A stretch of DNA of 64,000 bases from Flavobacterium aquidurense (lineage in GTDB: Bacteria; Bacteroidota; Bacteroidia; Flavobacteriales; Flavobacteriaceae). This document shows, in pieces, positions 1 to 8,064 of this stretch. Position 1 is the stretch's first letter; each line of letters starts with the position of its first letter. The stretch lies in contig NZ_JRLF01000014.1 in NCBI RefSeq assembly GCF_001404985.1, positions 558,001-622,000 on the forward strand. The letters are read 5' to 3'. The translations under genes were made by a program, and so were the position numbers. The notes under the pieces were generated by a model that saw nothing but the letters and a program-made list of their open reading frames with translations, was not told the origin of the DNA and ran no database searches.

Positions 1-228
1 AAAGCAGTTTTATATCCAAACCCAACAAAAGGTGAAGTAAACATTAATAATATTGCCTTAGAAAAAGCAACGGTTTACAATTCATTAGGACAATTGGTAA
101 AAACATTTACTTTAAATTCAAGTAATACAAATAATACAATCAATTTATCAGGTTTACCAAAAGGAGTTTATTATGTATACTTAATTAATAAGGATGCAGC
201 TTCTGCTAAAAAAGTTATTGTTGAATAA
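1..228 (+). CDS. T9SS type A sorting domain protein, C-terminal part only
   Basis: The 5' end lies outside the window; 75 codons remain and end in TAA. The visible part is a complete type IX secretion C-terminal sorting domain: a YPNPTKGEV start, a TVYNSLGQLV strand, an NLSGLPKGVYYV strand and a final KKVIVE. Such domains direct cargo across the outer membrane through the gliding/T9SS translocon and are then removed or anchored. The DNA is almost identical to the last 228 bp of the next gene (1491-1718), so the two genes are recent tandem copies or have undergone gene conversion. The function of the missing N-terminal part cannot be known from here. Confidence 0.9.
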   Translation, partial: KAVLYPNPTKGEVNINNIALEKATVYNSLGQLVKTFTLNSSNTNNTINLSGLPKGVYYVYLINKDAASAKKVIVE

Positions 229-247
229 TTATAAATTGTTAAAACTA

Positions 248-283
248 AAAATCCCATTCGTTGTGGCGAATGGGATTTTTTTT
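248..283 (+). terminator. Rho-independent terminator
   Basis: The stem aatcccattcg / cgaatgggatt has a 6-nt loop and is followed by a T run. It ends the partial T9SS gene and is almost the same as the terminator after the next gene. Confidence 0.85.
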
Positions 284-352
284 ATGGTAAAATTAAAAAA
301 ATTGAATGATAAATATTACGTTTTCCCGTAAAAGAAAACCAATTACAAATTG

Positions 353-360
353 TATACTTG
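353..360 (+). promoter_or_regulatory. Probable promoter -7 box
   Basis: TATACTTG, one mismatch from the Bacteroidota -7 consensus TAnnTTTG, lies 20 bp before the ATG of the T9SS cargo gene. Confidence 0.45.
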
Positions 361-380
361 CACTTTTTTAAACATAAATT

Positions 381-1718
381 ATGAAAACAAAATTACTTTT
401 ACTTTTATTACTTTCTTTATCTACATTCGCTCAGACTAATTTAGTCACAAATGGAGATTTCGAAGACTGGTCTTCATCTTCTCAACCAGATAACTGGTTT
501 CGCTTTTTTAGTGGTTTTGTTTCTCAAAGTACAACTGCTCAAAATGGATCTTCAAGTACTAAACTCAAAATTACCGGATCAACAAACTTCATAAATAGTA
601 AGACTTTTGCTGTTCAGGCAAACAAAACCTATCGCGTTACTATGTATCATCGAGTTGCTTCAGGAACACTTTCTTCTGTTGAATTAAGCTTGTATCATCA
701 ACCGAATACTTTTAAAGAAAAATTTACTCAAATTAGCGATATAACTTTTTCGAGCTCTCAATGGCGAAAATTAGAGTTGGTATATACATCAACAGTTGCT
801 GAAAACATTGAGGTGGATATATGGGCAACAGGAGTTACAGGTTCTGACATTTTGCTGGATAATGTTTCTGTTGTTGATATTGACGAACCTGTTGCGCAAT
901 ACACGTCTATCCCCGATATTAATTTCGAAAATAAACTGATTGCTTTGGGTCTTGATTTCGGGGTTCCAGATGGTAAAGTATCTACTGCAAATATTGCTTC
1001 ACTGACAGGTTTAAACATCTCACAATCATCAATTAATGACTTAACCGGGATTGAAGATTTTGTGTCTTTAAAAAATTTAGATTTTTCTTACAACAATGTT
1101 ACTTCTGTAAATCTTTCTAAAAATATAAATTTAGTGAGTCTAAACTGTGTAGCACTTTATCCTGAAGGATTAGAATCTTTAGATCTTTCAAATAATGTTT
1201 TATTAGAAGAATTAAACTGTACAGGAAATAAGTTAGTCACTTTAGATCTTTCCAAAAACATTTCATTAATCAGATTAGCTTATAGCAGAGGCGAAGATTT
1301 AATAAGTATTAACCTTCAAAATGGCAATAATAAAAAAATACAGTTCCTTGCATTCCCAAGCCCACAATTAAAATGTGTGCAAGTAGACGATGTCGATTAC
1401 TCCAATGCTAACTGGTCCTACAGCAAAACGGCAAATACAATCTTTTCTTTAAATTGCAATACTCTAGGCATCGAAGATTCTGTTTTTGACAAAGCAGTTT
1501 TATATCCAAACCCAACAAAAGGTGAAGTAAACATTAATAATATTGCCTTAGAAAAAGCAACTGTTTACAATTCATTAGGGCAATTGGTAAAAACGTTTAT
1601 ACTAAATTCAAGTAATACCAATAATACAATCAATTTATCCGGTTTACCAAAAGGAGTTTATTATGTATACTTGATTAATCAGGACGCTGCCTTAGCAAAG
1701 AAAGTTATTGTTGAATAA
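381..1718 (+). CDS. Secreted leucine-rich-repeat protein with T9SS type A sorting domain
   Basis: 445 residues. A signal peptide occupies about residues 1-18 (KTKLLLLLLLSL then TFAQ). Residues 20-165 resemble a jelly-roll carbohydrate-binding-type module (NGDFEDWS start, LLDNVSVVD end). Residues 175-350 contain degenerate leucine-rich repeats with units such as LESLDLSNN and LVTLDLSKN. The last 75 residues are a T9SS sorting domain. The protein is probably exported by T9SS to the cell surface or medium and binds a glycan or protein ligand; no catalytic motif is visible. It shares its sorting domain almost exactly with the truncated gene upstream. A -7 box lies 20 bp before the start. Confidence 0.85.
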   Translation: MKTKLLLLLLLSLSTFAQTNLVTNGDFEDWSSSSQPDNWFRFFSGFVSQSTTAQNGSSSTKLKITGSTNFINSKTFAVQANKTYRVTMYHRVASGTLSSVELSLYHQPNTFKEKFTQISDITFSSSQWRKLELVYTSTVAENIEVDIWATGVTGSDILLDNVSVVDIDEPVAQYTSIPDINFENKLIALGLDFGVPDGKVSTANIASLTGLNISQSSINDLTGIEDFVSLKNLDFSYNNVTSVNLSKNINLVSLNCVALYPEGLESLDLSNNVLLEELNCTGNKLVTLDLSKNISLIRLAYSRGEDLISINLQNGNNKKIQFLAFPSPQLKCVQVDDVDYSNANWSYSKTANTIFSLNCNTLGIEDSVFDKAVLYPNPTKGEVNINNIALEKATVYNSLGQLVKTFILNSSNTNNTINLSGLPKGVYYVYLINQDAALAKKVIVE

Positions 1719-1736
1719 TTATATATTATTAAACCT

Positions 1737-1774
1737 AAAAAATCCCATTCACTGCGGCGAATGGGATTTTTTTA
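1737..1774 (+). terminator. Rho-independent terminator
   Basis: Stem aaatcccattc / gaatgggattt with a T run, a near copy of the terminator at 248-283. It separates the T9SS gene from the convergent hydrolase gene. Confidence 0.85.
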
Positions 1775-1791
1775 TGTTTAAGATTTTTGTT

Positions 1792-2649
1792 TTAAAGAAT
1801 ATCTTCACAAGTAAAAACGTCTTTAAGCCTTACTCCTTTTTCTGTATGTTCCACCGTTATAATCTGGTTGTGCGCATCATGTTCTAAAAACAAATAATGA
1901 TTATTGTCTGCTGCTGCAGTAAGGAATTTTGATTTCTCCGGCATAGTCAGTAAAGGTCGCGTATCGTAACCCATTACATAAGGTAACGGAATATGTCCGG
2001 CTGTTGCTAATAAATCAGCACAAAAAACGATTGTTTTATCGTTATAATGAATATGTGGAATCATTTGCTTTTCGGTATGACCATCAACGTAATAAATTCC
2101 GAAATTCATTTCATCAGAAAATCCAAAATCACTTTCAGGACGGTTTATAAAATTCAATTGTCCGCTTTCCTGCATCGGTAAAATATTCTCTGATAAAAAA
2201 GACGCTTTTTCTCGTGCGTTGGGTTTTGTTGCCCATTCCCAATGATTTTCATTCGTCCAGAATTTAGCATTTTTAAACGCCGGTTCATAAAAAGTTTTAT
2301 CCGAATTCCATTGTACACTTCCTCCACAATGATCGAAATGCAAATGTGTCATAAAAACATCTGTAATATCATCTCGGTGAAAACCATACTTTGCCAGTGA
2401 TGTATCTATTGAATGTGATCCCCAAAGAGAGTAATACCCAAAGAACTTTTCAGATTGTTTATTACCCATTCCGGTATCAATCAAAATTAGTCGGTTTCCG
2501 TCTTCAATAAGCAGGCAACGTGCAGCAATATCAATTAAATTATTATCATCTGCGGGATTTGTTTTGTTCCAGATTGTTTTAGGTACAACACCAAACATAG
2601 CACCGCCATCTAATTTAAAATTTCCGGATTCTATTGGATAAAGTTTCAT
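1792..2649 (-). CDS. MBL-fold metallo-hydrolase
   Basis: 285 residues. The metallo-beta-lactamase zinc motif HLHFDH is at residues 102-107, followed by GG. A second histidine lies in the DGHTEKQ segment and the bridging aspartate is in FCADLLATAGH. The early LIDTGMG strand is typical of the lactonase/AttM-like and general hydrolase branch. No signal peptide is seen, so a cytoplasmic location is expected. The substrate cannot be read from sequence; a lactone or thioester is possible. It is a single gene, convergent with the T9SS gene and divergent from the suf locus. Confidence 0.88.
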   Translation of the reverse strand: MKLYPIESGNFKLDGGAMFGVVPKTIWNKTNPADDNNLIDIAARCLLIEDGNRLILIDTGMGNKQSEKFFGYYSLWGSHSIDTSLAKYGFHRDDITDVFMTHLHFDHCGGSVQWNSDKTFYEPAFKNAKFWTNENHWEWATKPNAREKASFLSENILPMQESGQLNFINRPESDFGFSDEMNFGIYYVDGHTEKQMIPHIHYNDKTIVFCADLLATAGHIPLPYVMGYDTRPLLTMPEKSKFLTAAADNNHYLFLEHDAHNQIITVEHTEKGVRLKDVFTCEDIL

Positions 2650-2908
2650 GAGAATAAATTTCTAATATCAAACAAAGCTAGGAAATACAATTTCGTTATG
2701 CTAAAAAATTCTATTTTAATCTTGAAACCTTTTAATCCAAATATAATCCTGATCGTTTTAATTATTTCTTTTTTGTGCTGGAAAACCAAAAAACCAAAAA
2801 CATTAAAAAAGCATCATCAACAACGTATTCATTTAGTAATATAACTAATATCTATTTTAACATTTGTTATAATAATGTGAACCGTTATGGAAAAAGGTTT
2901 TTAAGTCG

Positions 2909-2916
2909 TATCTTTG
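2909..2916 (+). promoter_or_regulatory. suf operon promoter, -7 box
   Basis: TATCTTTG is a perfect match to TAnnTTTG and gives a leader of about 100 nt before sufA. It lies in the 373-bp gap 2650-3022, in which I see nothing else except AT-rich sequence. Confidence 0.65.
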
Positions 2917-3022
2917 CAGATAATTTAATTTCAACATTGAAAGACAGTACTTTAAAATGTAATAATTTAATTACTATTTTGAATATTAATTCAATTGAAA
3001 GCAAAAATAAATACCATAAACA

Positions 3023-3352
3023 ATGATAAAAGTTTCTGATACAGCCAAAAAGAAAATCATCGACTTGATGAAAGATGATGGTTTTGATGCTGCTAGCGAT
3101 TACGTAAGAGTAGGCGTGAAAAGTGGCGGATGCTCTGGTTTGTCATATGATTTAAAATTTGACAAAACCAAAGGCGACGACGATAAAATATTTGTAGACA
3201 ACGACATAACAATTGCAGTTGAAAAAAAATCATTTCTATATTTAGCCGGAACAATACTTGAGTTCTCAGGCGGATTAAACGGAAAAGGTTTTGTGTTTAA
3301 TAATCCAAATGCAAGCAGAACTTGTGGTTGCGGAGAATCTTTTTCGCTATAA
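3023..3352 (+). CDS. sufA: Iron-sulfur cluster assembly scaffold/carrier, HesB/IscA family
   Basis: 109 residues, the usual A-type carrier length. The three conserved cysteines are present: C37 in SGGCSG and C101/C103 in the terminal TCGCGES. A-type proteins receive Fe-S clusters from SufBCD and pass them to apoproteins in the cytoplasm. It is first in the suf locus, 69 bp before sufB, behind a perfect -7 promoter box. The symbol sufA is given by context; the family alone would also fit erpA or iscA. Confidence 0.92.
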   Translation: MIKVSDTAKKKIIDLMKDDGFDAASDYVRVGVKSGGCSGLSYDLKFDKTKGDDDKIFVDNDITIAVEKKSFLYLAGTILEFSGGLNGKGFVFNNPNASRTCGCGESFSL

Positions 3353-3421
3353 ATTTAAAGTCCAAAAAGCAAAATTTAAACGCTTAAAAATTAAATTTTA
3401 AGTGTTTTAAAAAACTAAAAA

Positions 3422-4870
3422 ATGTCAAAATATACTGAAGACGATTTAAAAATCGAACTCGAAACCAAAGAATACGAATACGGATTTTATACCGATATTG
3501 AATCGGAAACGTTTCCTATTGGTTTAAATGAAGATATCGTAAGAGCTATTTCTCTAAAAAAAGAAGAACCTCAATGGATGACCGATTGGCGTATTGAGGC
3601 TTTTCGTGCATGGAAAGAAATGATCGAACCGGAATGGGCAAATGTTCATTATCAAAAACCGGATTTTCAAGCTATTTCATACTATTCTGCTCCAAAACAA
3701 GTAGATCCTACAAAAACTTTGGATGATGTAGATCCGGAACTTCTTGAAATGTACAAAAAGTTAGGTATCTCTGTCGATGAACAAAAAATGATGAACAATG
3801 TCGCTATGGATATTGTTGTCGATTCTGTTTCTGTAGCGACTACTTTCAAGAAAACATTAGGAGAAAAAGGAATTATTTTCTGTCCAATTTCTGAAGCTAT
3901 CAAAGAACATCCGGAATTAGTTCGTAAATATTTAGGAACTGTTGTACCTCAAAAAGACAACTTCTACGCAGCATTAAACTCAGCAGTTTTCTCTGACGGA
4001 AGTTTCTGTTATATTCCAAAAGGTGTTCGCTGCCCAATGGAACTTTCAACTTATTTTAGAATCAACCAAGCAGGAACAGGACAATTCGAAAGAACTCTTG
4101 TTATTGCTGATGAAGGAAGTTATGTTTCATACCTTGAAGGTTGTACAGCTCCAAGTCGTGATGAAAACCAATTGCACGCTGCTGTAGTTGAATTAATCGC
4201 TTTGGATGATGCGGAAATTAAATATTCTACCGTTCAAAACTGGTTCCCAGGAAACAAAGAAGGAAAAGGTGGAGTTTATAACTTCGTAACTAAAAGAGGT
4301 TTATGCGAAACAAACGCTAAAATTTCATGGACACAAGTAGAAACTGGTTCTGCTGTAACCTGGAAATATCCTTCTTGTGTACTTAAAGGAGATAATTCGG
4401 TAGGAGAATTTTATTCAATTGCCGTTACCAATAATTACCAACAAGCAGATACAGGAACTAAAATGATCCATTTAGGTAAAAACACTAAATCGACTATTAT
4501 TTCTAAAGGTATCTCGGCTGGTAAATCACAAAATAGTTACCGCGGATTAGTGCAAATTAGCCCAAGAGCGGAGAATGCGCGTAACTTTTCGCAATGTGAT
4601 TCTCTTTTAATGGGAAACAATTGCGGAGCGCATACTTTCCCTTATATCGAAAGTAAAAATCCATCGGCCAAAATAGAGCACGAAGCAACTACAAGTAAAA
4701 TTGGAGAAGATCAGGTTTTTTATTGCAATCAAAGAGGTATACCAACTGAAAAAGCGATTGCCTTAATTGTAAACGGTTTCAGTAAAGATGTATTGAACAA
4801 ATTGCCAATGGAATTTGCTGTTGAAGCTCAAAAATTATTAGAGATTTCTTTAGAAGGATCTGTAGGTTAA
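3422..4870 (+). CDS. sufB: Fe-S cluster assembly protein SufB
   Basis: 482 residues, close to E. coli SufB (495). It is the core scaffold subunit of the cytosolic SufBC2D complex, on which sulfur from SufS/SufE and iron are assembled. The C-terminal beta-helix core holds the conserved QCDSLL cysteine, the GAHTFPYIE segment and the EHEATTSKI metal/sulfur region; the C-terminal QRGIPTEKAIALIVNGF helix region is intact. It lies between sufA and a flavodoxin-fold gene that starts 7 bp after its stop, so it is cotranscribed. Confidence 0.97.
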   Translation: MSKYTEDDLKIELETKEYEYGFYTDIESETFPIGLNEDIVRAISLKKEEPQWMTDWRIEAFRAWKEMIEPEWANVHYQKPDFQAISYYSAPKQVDPTKTLDDVDPELLEMYKKLGISVDEQKMMNNVAMDIVVDSVSVATTFKKTLGEKGIIFCPISEAIKEHPELVRKYLGTVVPQKDNFYAALNSAVFSDGSFCYIPKGVRCPMELSTYFRINQAGTGQFERTLVIADEGSYVSYLEGCTAPSRDENQLHAAVVELIALDDAEIKYSTVQNWFPGNKEGKGGVYNFVTKRGLCETNAKISWTQVETGSAVTWKYPSCVLKGDNSVGEFYSIAVTNNYQQADTGTKMIHLGKNTKSTIISKGISAGKSQNSYRGLVQISPRAENARNFSQCDSLLMGNNCGAHTFPYIESKNPSAKIEHEATTSKIGEDQVFYCNQRGIPTEKAIALIVNGFSKDVLNKLPMEFAVEAQKLLEISLEGSVG

Positions 4871-4877
4871 TTGCAAA

Positions 4878-5366
4878 ATGGAAGGTAAAAAAGTAATCAT
4901 TTTAGGTTCATCCAGAAAAAACGGAAATACAACCCGAATTGTGGATGAAATTTCTAAAGATATCGGAATAGACGTAATTGATTTAAGTGATTATAATATT
5001 TCTTATTATGATTACGAAAACAAAAACAGAGAGGATGATTTTTTGCCATTAATAAAAGGAATCATCGAAAAGTACGACACTTTAATTTTTGCAACGCCCA
5101 TATATTGGTATAATATGAGCGGAATAATGAAGGTTTTCTTTGATCGTATTTCGGATTTAATCCGAATTGAAAAAGAAACCGGAAGAAAACTTAGAGGAAA
5201 GAAAATTGGCGTGATATCAAATTCACACGACAATGAAATTGAAGAAAGTTTTTACATTCCTTTCAAAAAATCAGCCGATTATTTAGGCATGGAATATTTA
5301 GGACACGCGCATTTTAATGCCAACATCTTAAACCAAACAACAAAAATAGAATTGACATTTATATAA
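4878..5366 (+). CDS. NAD(P)H-dependent FMN oxidoreductase, flavodoxin-like fold
   Basis: 162 residues. The N-terminal strand and phosphate-binding loop ILGSSRKNGNTT is the FMN-binding start of the NADPH-dependent FMN reductase / flavodoxin_2 fold, and ATPIYWYNMSG with MKVFFDRISDL is the second flavin-contact segment. It is translationally close to sufB (7-bp gap) and sufC (13-bp gap), so it is part of the suf transcript. It is not a canonical Suf protein. A role in supplying electrons for cluster assembly or iron release is an inference from position only. Confidence 0.85.
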   Translation: MEGKKVIILGSSRKNGNTTRIVDEISKDIGIDVIDLSDYNISYYDYENKNREDDFLPLIKGIIEKYDTLIFATPIYWYNMSGIMKVFFDRISDLIRIEKETGRKLRGKKIGVISNSHDNEIEESFYIPFKKSADYLGMEYLGHAHFNANILNQTTKIELTFI

Positions 5367-5379
5367 AATAAAAAAAACA

Positions 5380-6126
5380 ATGTTATCAATAAAAAACCTT
5401 CACGCCTCAATTGGTGATAAAGAAATCCTTAAAGGAATTAATATAGAAGTTAAAGCTGGCGAAGTACACGCTATCATGGGACCAAACGGTTCTGGAAAAA
5501 GTACACTTTCGGCTGTAATTGCCGGAAACGAAAACTACGAAGTTACTGACGGACAAGTTTTCCTTGATGGAGAAGATCTTGCTGATCTTGCTCCTGAAGA
5601 AAGAGCACACAAAGGAGTTTTCCTTTCGTTTCAATATCCTGTAGAAATTCCTGGAGTAAGTGTAACAAACTTCATGAAAACTGCCATCAATGAAACTCGT
5701 AAAGCAAACGGTCAGGAAGAAATGCCAGCGAATGAAATGCTAAAAGTAATTCGTGAGAAATCTGAATTATTAGAAATCGATCGTAAATTTTTATCTCGTT
5801 CTTTAAACGAAGGTTTTTCCGGAGGAGAGAAAAAAAGAAACGAAATCTTTCAGATGGCAATGTTAGAACCAAAATTAGCTATTCTTGACGAAACCGATTC
5901 TGGTCTTGATATCGATGCACTAAGAATTGTGGCTAATGGAGTTAACAAATTAAAAAGCGAGAAAAACGCAATTATCGTTATCACACACTACCAACGTTTG
6001 TTAGATTATATCGTTCCGGATTTCGTTCACGTTCTCTACAACGGTAGAATCGTAAAATCAGGCGGAAAAGAATTGGCTTACGAACTGGAAGAAAAAGGAT
6101 ACGACTGGATTAAAGCAGAAAACTAA
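5380..6126 (+). CDS. sufC: Fe-S cluster assembly ATPase SufC
   Basis: 248 residues, an ABC-type ATPase with no membrane partner. Walker A is GPNGSGKST (about residues 34-42), the Q-loop is in LSFQYPVEIPG, the signature is GFSGGEKKRNE and Walker B is LAILDETDSGLD. ATP hydrolysis by SufC drives conformational change of SufB-SufD during cluster assembly. It follows the flavodoxin-fold gene by 13 bp. Its 3' side, before sufD, is split by a small gene framed with inverted repeats. Confidence 0.97.
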   Translation: MLSIKNLHASIGDKEILKGINIEVKAGEVHAIMGPNGSGKSTLSAVIAGNENYEVTDGQVFLDGEDLADLAPEERAHKGVFLSFQYPVEIPGVSVTNFMKTAINETRKANGQEEMPANEMLKVIREKSELLEIDRKFLSRSLNEGFSGGEKKRNEIFQMAMLEPKLAILDETDSGLDIDALRIVANGVNKLKSEKNAIIVITHYQRLLDYIVPDFVHVLYNGRIVKSGGKELAYELEEKGYDWIKAEN

Positions 6127-6128
6127 AC

Positions 6129-6160
6129 AGTCTAAAGTCGCAAGTCTTAAAGTCAAAAGA
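6129..6160 (+). repeat. Left arm of inverted repeat around the four-helix gene
   Basis: A 32-bp AAGTC-rich segment. It matches the reverse complement of 6609-6641 at about 29 positions with two single-base gaps. The arms enclose the four-helix-bundle gene between sufC and sufD. Confidence 0.7.
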
Positions 6161-6165
6161 AAAAT

Positions 6166-6534
6166 ATGAGTAAATTCAATTCTTTCGAAGAAATCAATTC
6201 TTGGAAAAAATCAAGAATCTTCAATAAAAGAATTTATCTGATCACTGAAAACTCAAATTTTAAAAAAGACTTTGATTTTGTTAGACAAATTAGACGAGCA
6301 TCAATCTCTATATCATCAAATATAGCTGAAGGTTTTGAGAGAAATACAGACAAAGAGTTTATTTACTTTTTATATGTAGCAAAAGCATCAGCAGGAGAAG
6401 TTCGATCTCAATTATATTTAGCATTTGATCTGGAATACATTATTAAAGAAGAATTTGAAATACTCTTAGAATCGGTAACAGAAATATCGAAATTATTAAG
6501 TGGTTTCATAAAATATTTGAGCCCAAAGTCATAA
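6166..6534 (+). CDS. Four-helix-bundle protein, 23S rRNA intervening-sequence protein family
   Basis: 122 residues. It fits the four-helix-bundle (S23 / 23S rRNA IVP) family: FVRQIRRASISISSNIAEGFERNTDKEFIYFLYVAKASAGE is spread over residues 40-80, with the signature RRAS.SI.SNIAEG. The function of the family is not settled; relatives form pentameric bundles and some assist reverse transcriptases. It interrupts the sufC-sufD gap and sits between inverted AAGTC-rich arms (6129-6160 and 6609-6641) with further copies of the same motif at 6525-6560. This suggests a small inserted cassette rather than a Suf component. No transposase or reverse transcriptase is adjacent. Confidence 0.85.
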   Translation: MSKFNSFEEINSWKKSRIFNKRIYLITENSNFKKDFDFVRQIRRASISISSNIAEGFERNTDKEFIYFLYVAKASAGEVRSQLYLAFDLEYIIKEEFEILLESVTEISKLLSGFIKYLSPKS

Positions 6535-6560
6535 AGTCGAAAGTCATAAAGCCGCAAACT
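6525..6560 (+). repeat. Extra AAAGTC direct repeats after the four-helix gene
   Basis: Three AAAGTC units with short spacers immediately after the stop codon, of the same family as the flanking inverted arms. Confidence 0.6.
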
Positions 6561-6608
6561 TTATGCTTAAAATTTTTAACCTTTTGGCAAAACAGTCGAC
6601 AATCCTGA

Positions 6609-6641
6609 GTCTTTTGACTTTCGACTTTCGACTTTAAGACT
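6609..6641 (-). repeat. Right arm of inverted repeat around the four-helix gene
   Basis: Reverse complement of the left arm at 6129-6160 with about 29 matching positions. It lies 11 bp before the sufD start codon. Confidence 0.7.
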
Positions 6642-6651
6642 AAACAAGAAA

Positions 6652-7968
6652 ATGGATTTAAAAGAAAAATTAGTATCGTCTTTTATGGCTTTTGAAGAGC
6701 GTGTCGATGTACATTCAGATTTACATGATATACGCACAAATGCCTTAAAAAACTTTGAAAATAAAGGTTTCCCAACCAAAAAAGAAGAAGCTTGGAAATA
6801 TACATCGCTAAATGCCATCTTAAAAAATGACTTTACGGTTTTTCCAAAACAGGAAAATGCAATTGAATTTAATCAGGTAAAAAAATACTTTTTACACGAA
6901 ATCGACACTTATAAATTGGTATTTATCGATGGCGTTTTTAGTTCGCATTTATCTTCTACAACACATGACGGAATCGATGTTTGCTTAATGTCATCGGCAT
7001 TGACTAAACCAAAATATAAAATGATTATTGATACCTATTTCAATCAAATCGCAAGTAAAGATGATAGTTTGACTTCATTGAATACTGCTTTTGCAAGTGA
7101 GGGAGCTTTTATCAATATTCCGAAAAAGAAAGTTGCCGATAAACCTATTGAGATTATGTATTTCTCAACAGGAAACGAAGCTGCATTAATGGTACAACCA
7201 AGAAATTTGGTTATTGTGGGTGAAAATTCGCATGTTCAAATTATCGAGCGCCACCAAAGTTTGAATGAAAATCCAGTTTTAACCAATTCGGTTACAGAGA
7301 TTTTTGCTCAAAAACGTGCGATTGTTGATTACTACAAAATTCAAAATGACAACAGCGAAGCCAATTTAATTGACAATACTTATGTTTCTCAACAACAGGA
7401 AAGTCACGCTTATGTGCACACTTTCTCGTTTGGAGGAAATTTGACTCGTAACAATTTGAATTTTTATCACTTTGGTGAAAGATTGACAAGTACGCTTAAC
7501 GGAATTTCAATCTTAAATGATAAACAACACGTTGATCATTATACTTTGGTAAACCACGCAACGCCAAATTGCGAAAGTTTCCAGGATTATAAGGGAATTT
7601 TCTCTGATCGCTCAACAGGAGTTTTCAACGGAAAAGTTTTGGTAGAAAAAGAAGCTCAAAAAACAAATGCTTTTCAAAAAAGTAACAACATTTTATTGAG
7701 TGACAAAGCAACTATCAATGCAAAACCACAATTAGAGATTTTCGCTGATGACGTAAAATGTTCTCACGGTTGTACCGTAGGACAACTTGATGAAACAGCT
7801 ATGTTCTACATGCAATCTCGTGGAATCCCGAAAAAAGAAGCTAAAGCTTTATTGATGTATGCATTCTCGAATGCAGTAATCGAAAGCATCAAAATACCGG
7901 AATTAAAACAAAGAATTACTAAAATCATTGCCATGAAATTAGGCGTGAATTTAGGATTTGATTTGTAG
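6652..7968 (+). CDS. sufD: Fe-S cluster assembly protein SufD
   Basis: 438 residues, similar to E. coli SufD (423). It pairs with SufB in the SufBC2D scaffold and is needed for iron entry. The N-terminal helical part contains the GFPTKKEEAWKYTSL motif shared by SufD proteins. The beta-helix core ends with the conserved KCSHGCTVGQLD segment, whose Cys/His pair lies at the SufB-SufD interface, and then a QSRGIPKKEAKALL helix. The start is placed after the inverted repeat arm. It is followed by a large imperfect palindrome and a convergent gene, which separate it from sufS. Confidence 0.96.
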   Translation: MDLKEKLVSSFMAFEERVDVHSDLHDIRTNALKNFENKGFPTKKEEAWKYTSLNAILKNDFTVFPKQENAIEFNQVKKYFLHEIDTYKLVFIDGVFSSHLSSTTHDGIDVCLMSSALTKPKYKMIIDTYFNQIASKDDSLTSLNTAFASEGAFINIPKKKVADKPIEIMYFSTGNEAALMVQPRNLVIVGENSHVQIIERHQSLNENPVLTNSVTEIFAQKRAIVDYYKIQNDNSEANLIDNTYVSQQQESHAYVHTFSFGGNLTRNNLNFYHFGERLTSTLNGISILNDKQHVDHYTLVNHATPNCESFQDYKGIFSDRSTGVFNGKVLVEKEAQKTNAFQKSNNILLSDKATINAKPQLEIFADDVKCSHGCTVGQLDETAMFYMQSRGIPKKEAKALLMYAFSNAVIESIKIPELKQRITKIIAMKLGVNLGFDL

Positions 7969-7973
7969 TTTAG

Positions 7974-8062
7974 TTTTACCGCAAAGACACAAAGGTTTCG
8001 CAAAGGTTTATTACAAAACTTTGCGAACTTTGCGCTTTTTACTTGGTGTCTTTGCGGTAAAA
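7974..8062. repeat. Imperfect palindrome between sufD and the serine hydrolase gene
   Basis: The 17-bp outer arms ttttaccgcaaagacac (7974-7990) and its exact complement (8046-8062) enclose an inner aaaggtttcgcaaagg / ctttgcgaactttgcg pair. It probably acts as a bidirectional terminator between convergent genes. A related TTTGCG-rich palindrome lies at 13808-14000. Confidence 0.75.
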
Positions 8063-8064
8063 TT

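Noticed and set aside
758..1018. Minus-strand frame inside the T9SS cargo gene
   Set aside because: A shadow of a clearly coding plus-strand gene, with no independent support.
2775..3026. Open frame of 83 codons before sufA
   Set aside because: It contains the suf promoter box at 2909-2916, overlaps the sufA start, and has low-complexity Asn/Ile/Lys composition expected from AT-rich non-coding DNA.
6166..6534. Four-helix gene as accessory protein of a diversity-generating retroelement
   Set aside because: No reverse transcriptase or template/variable repeat pair was found around it; only the protein fold resembles such accessories.
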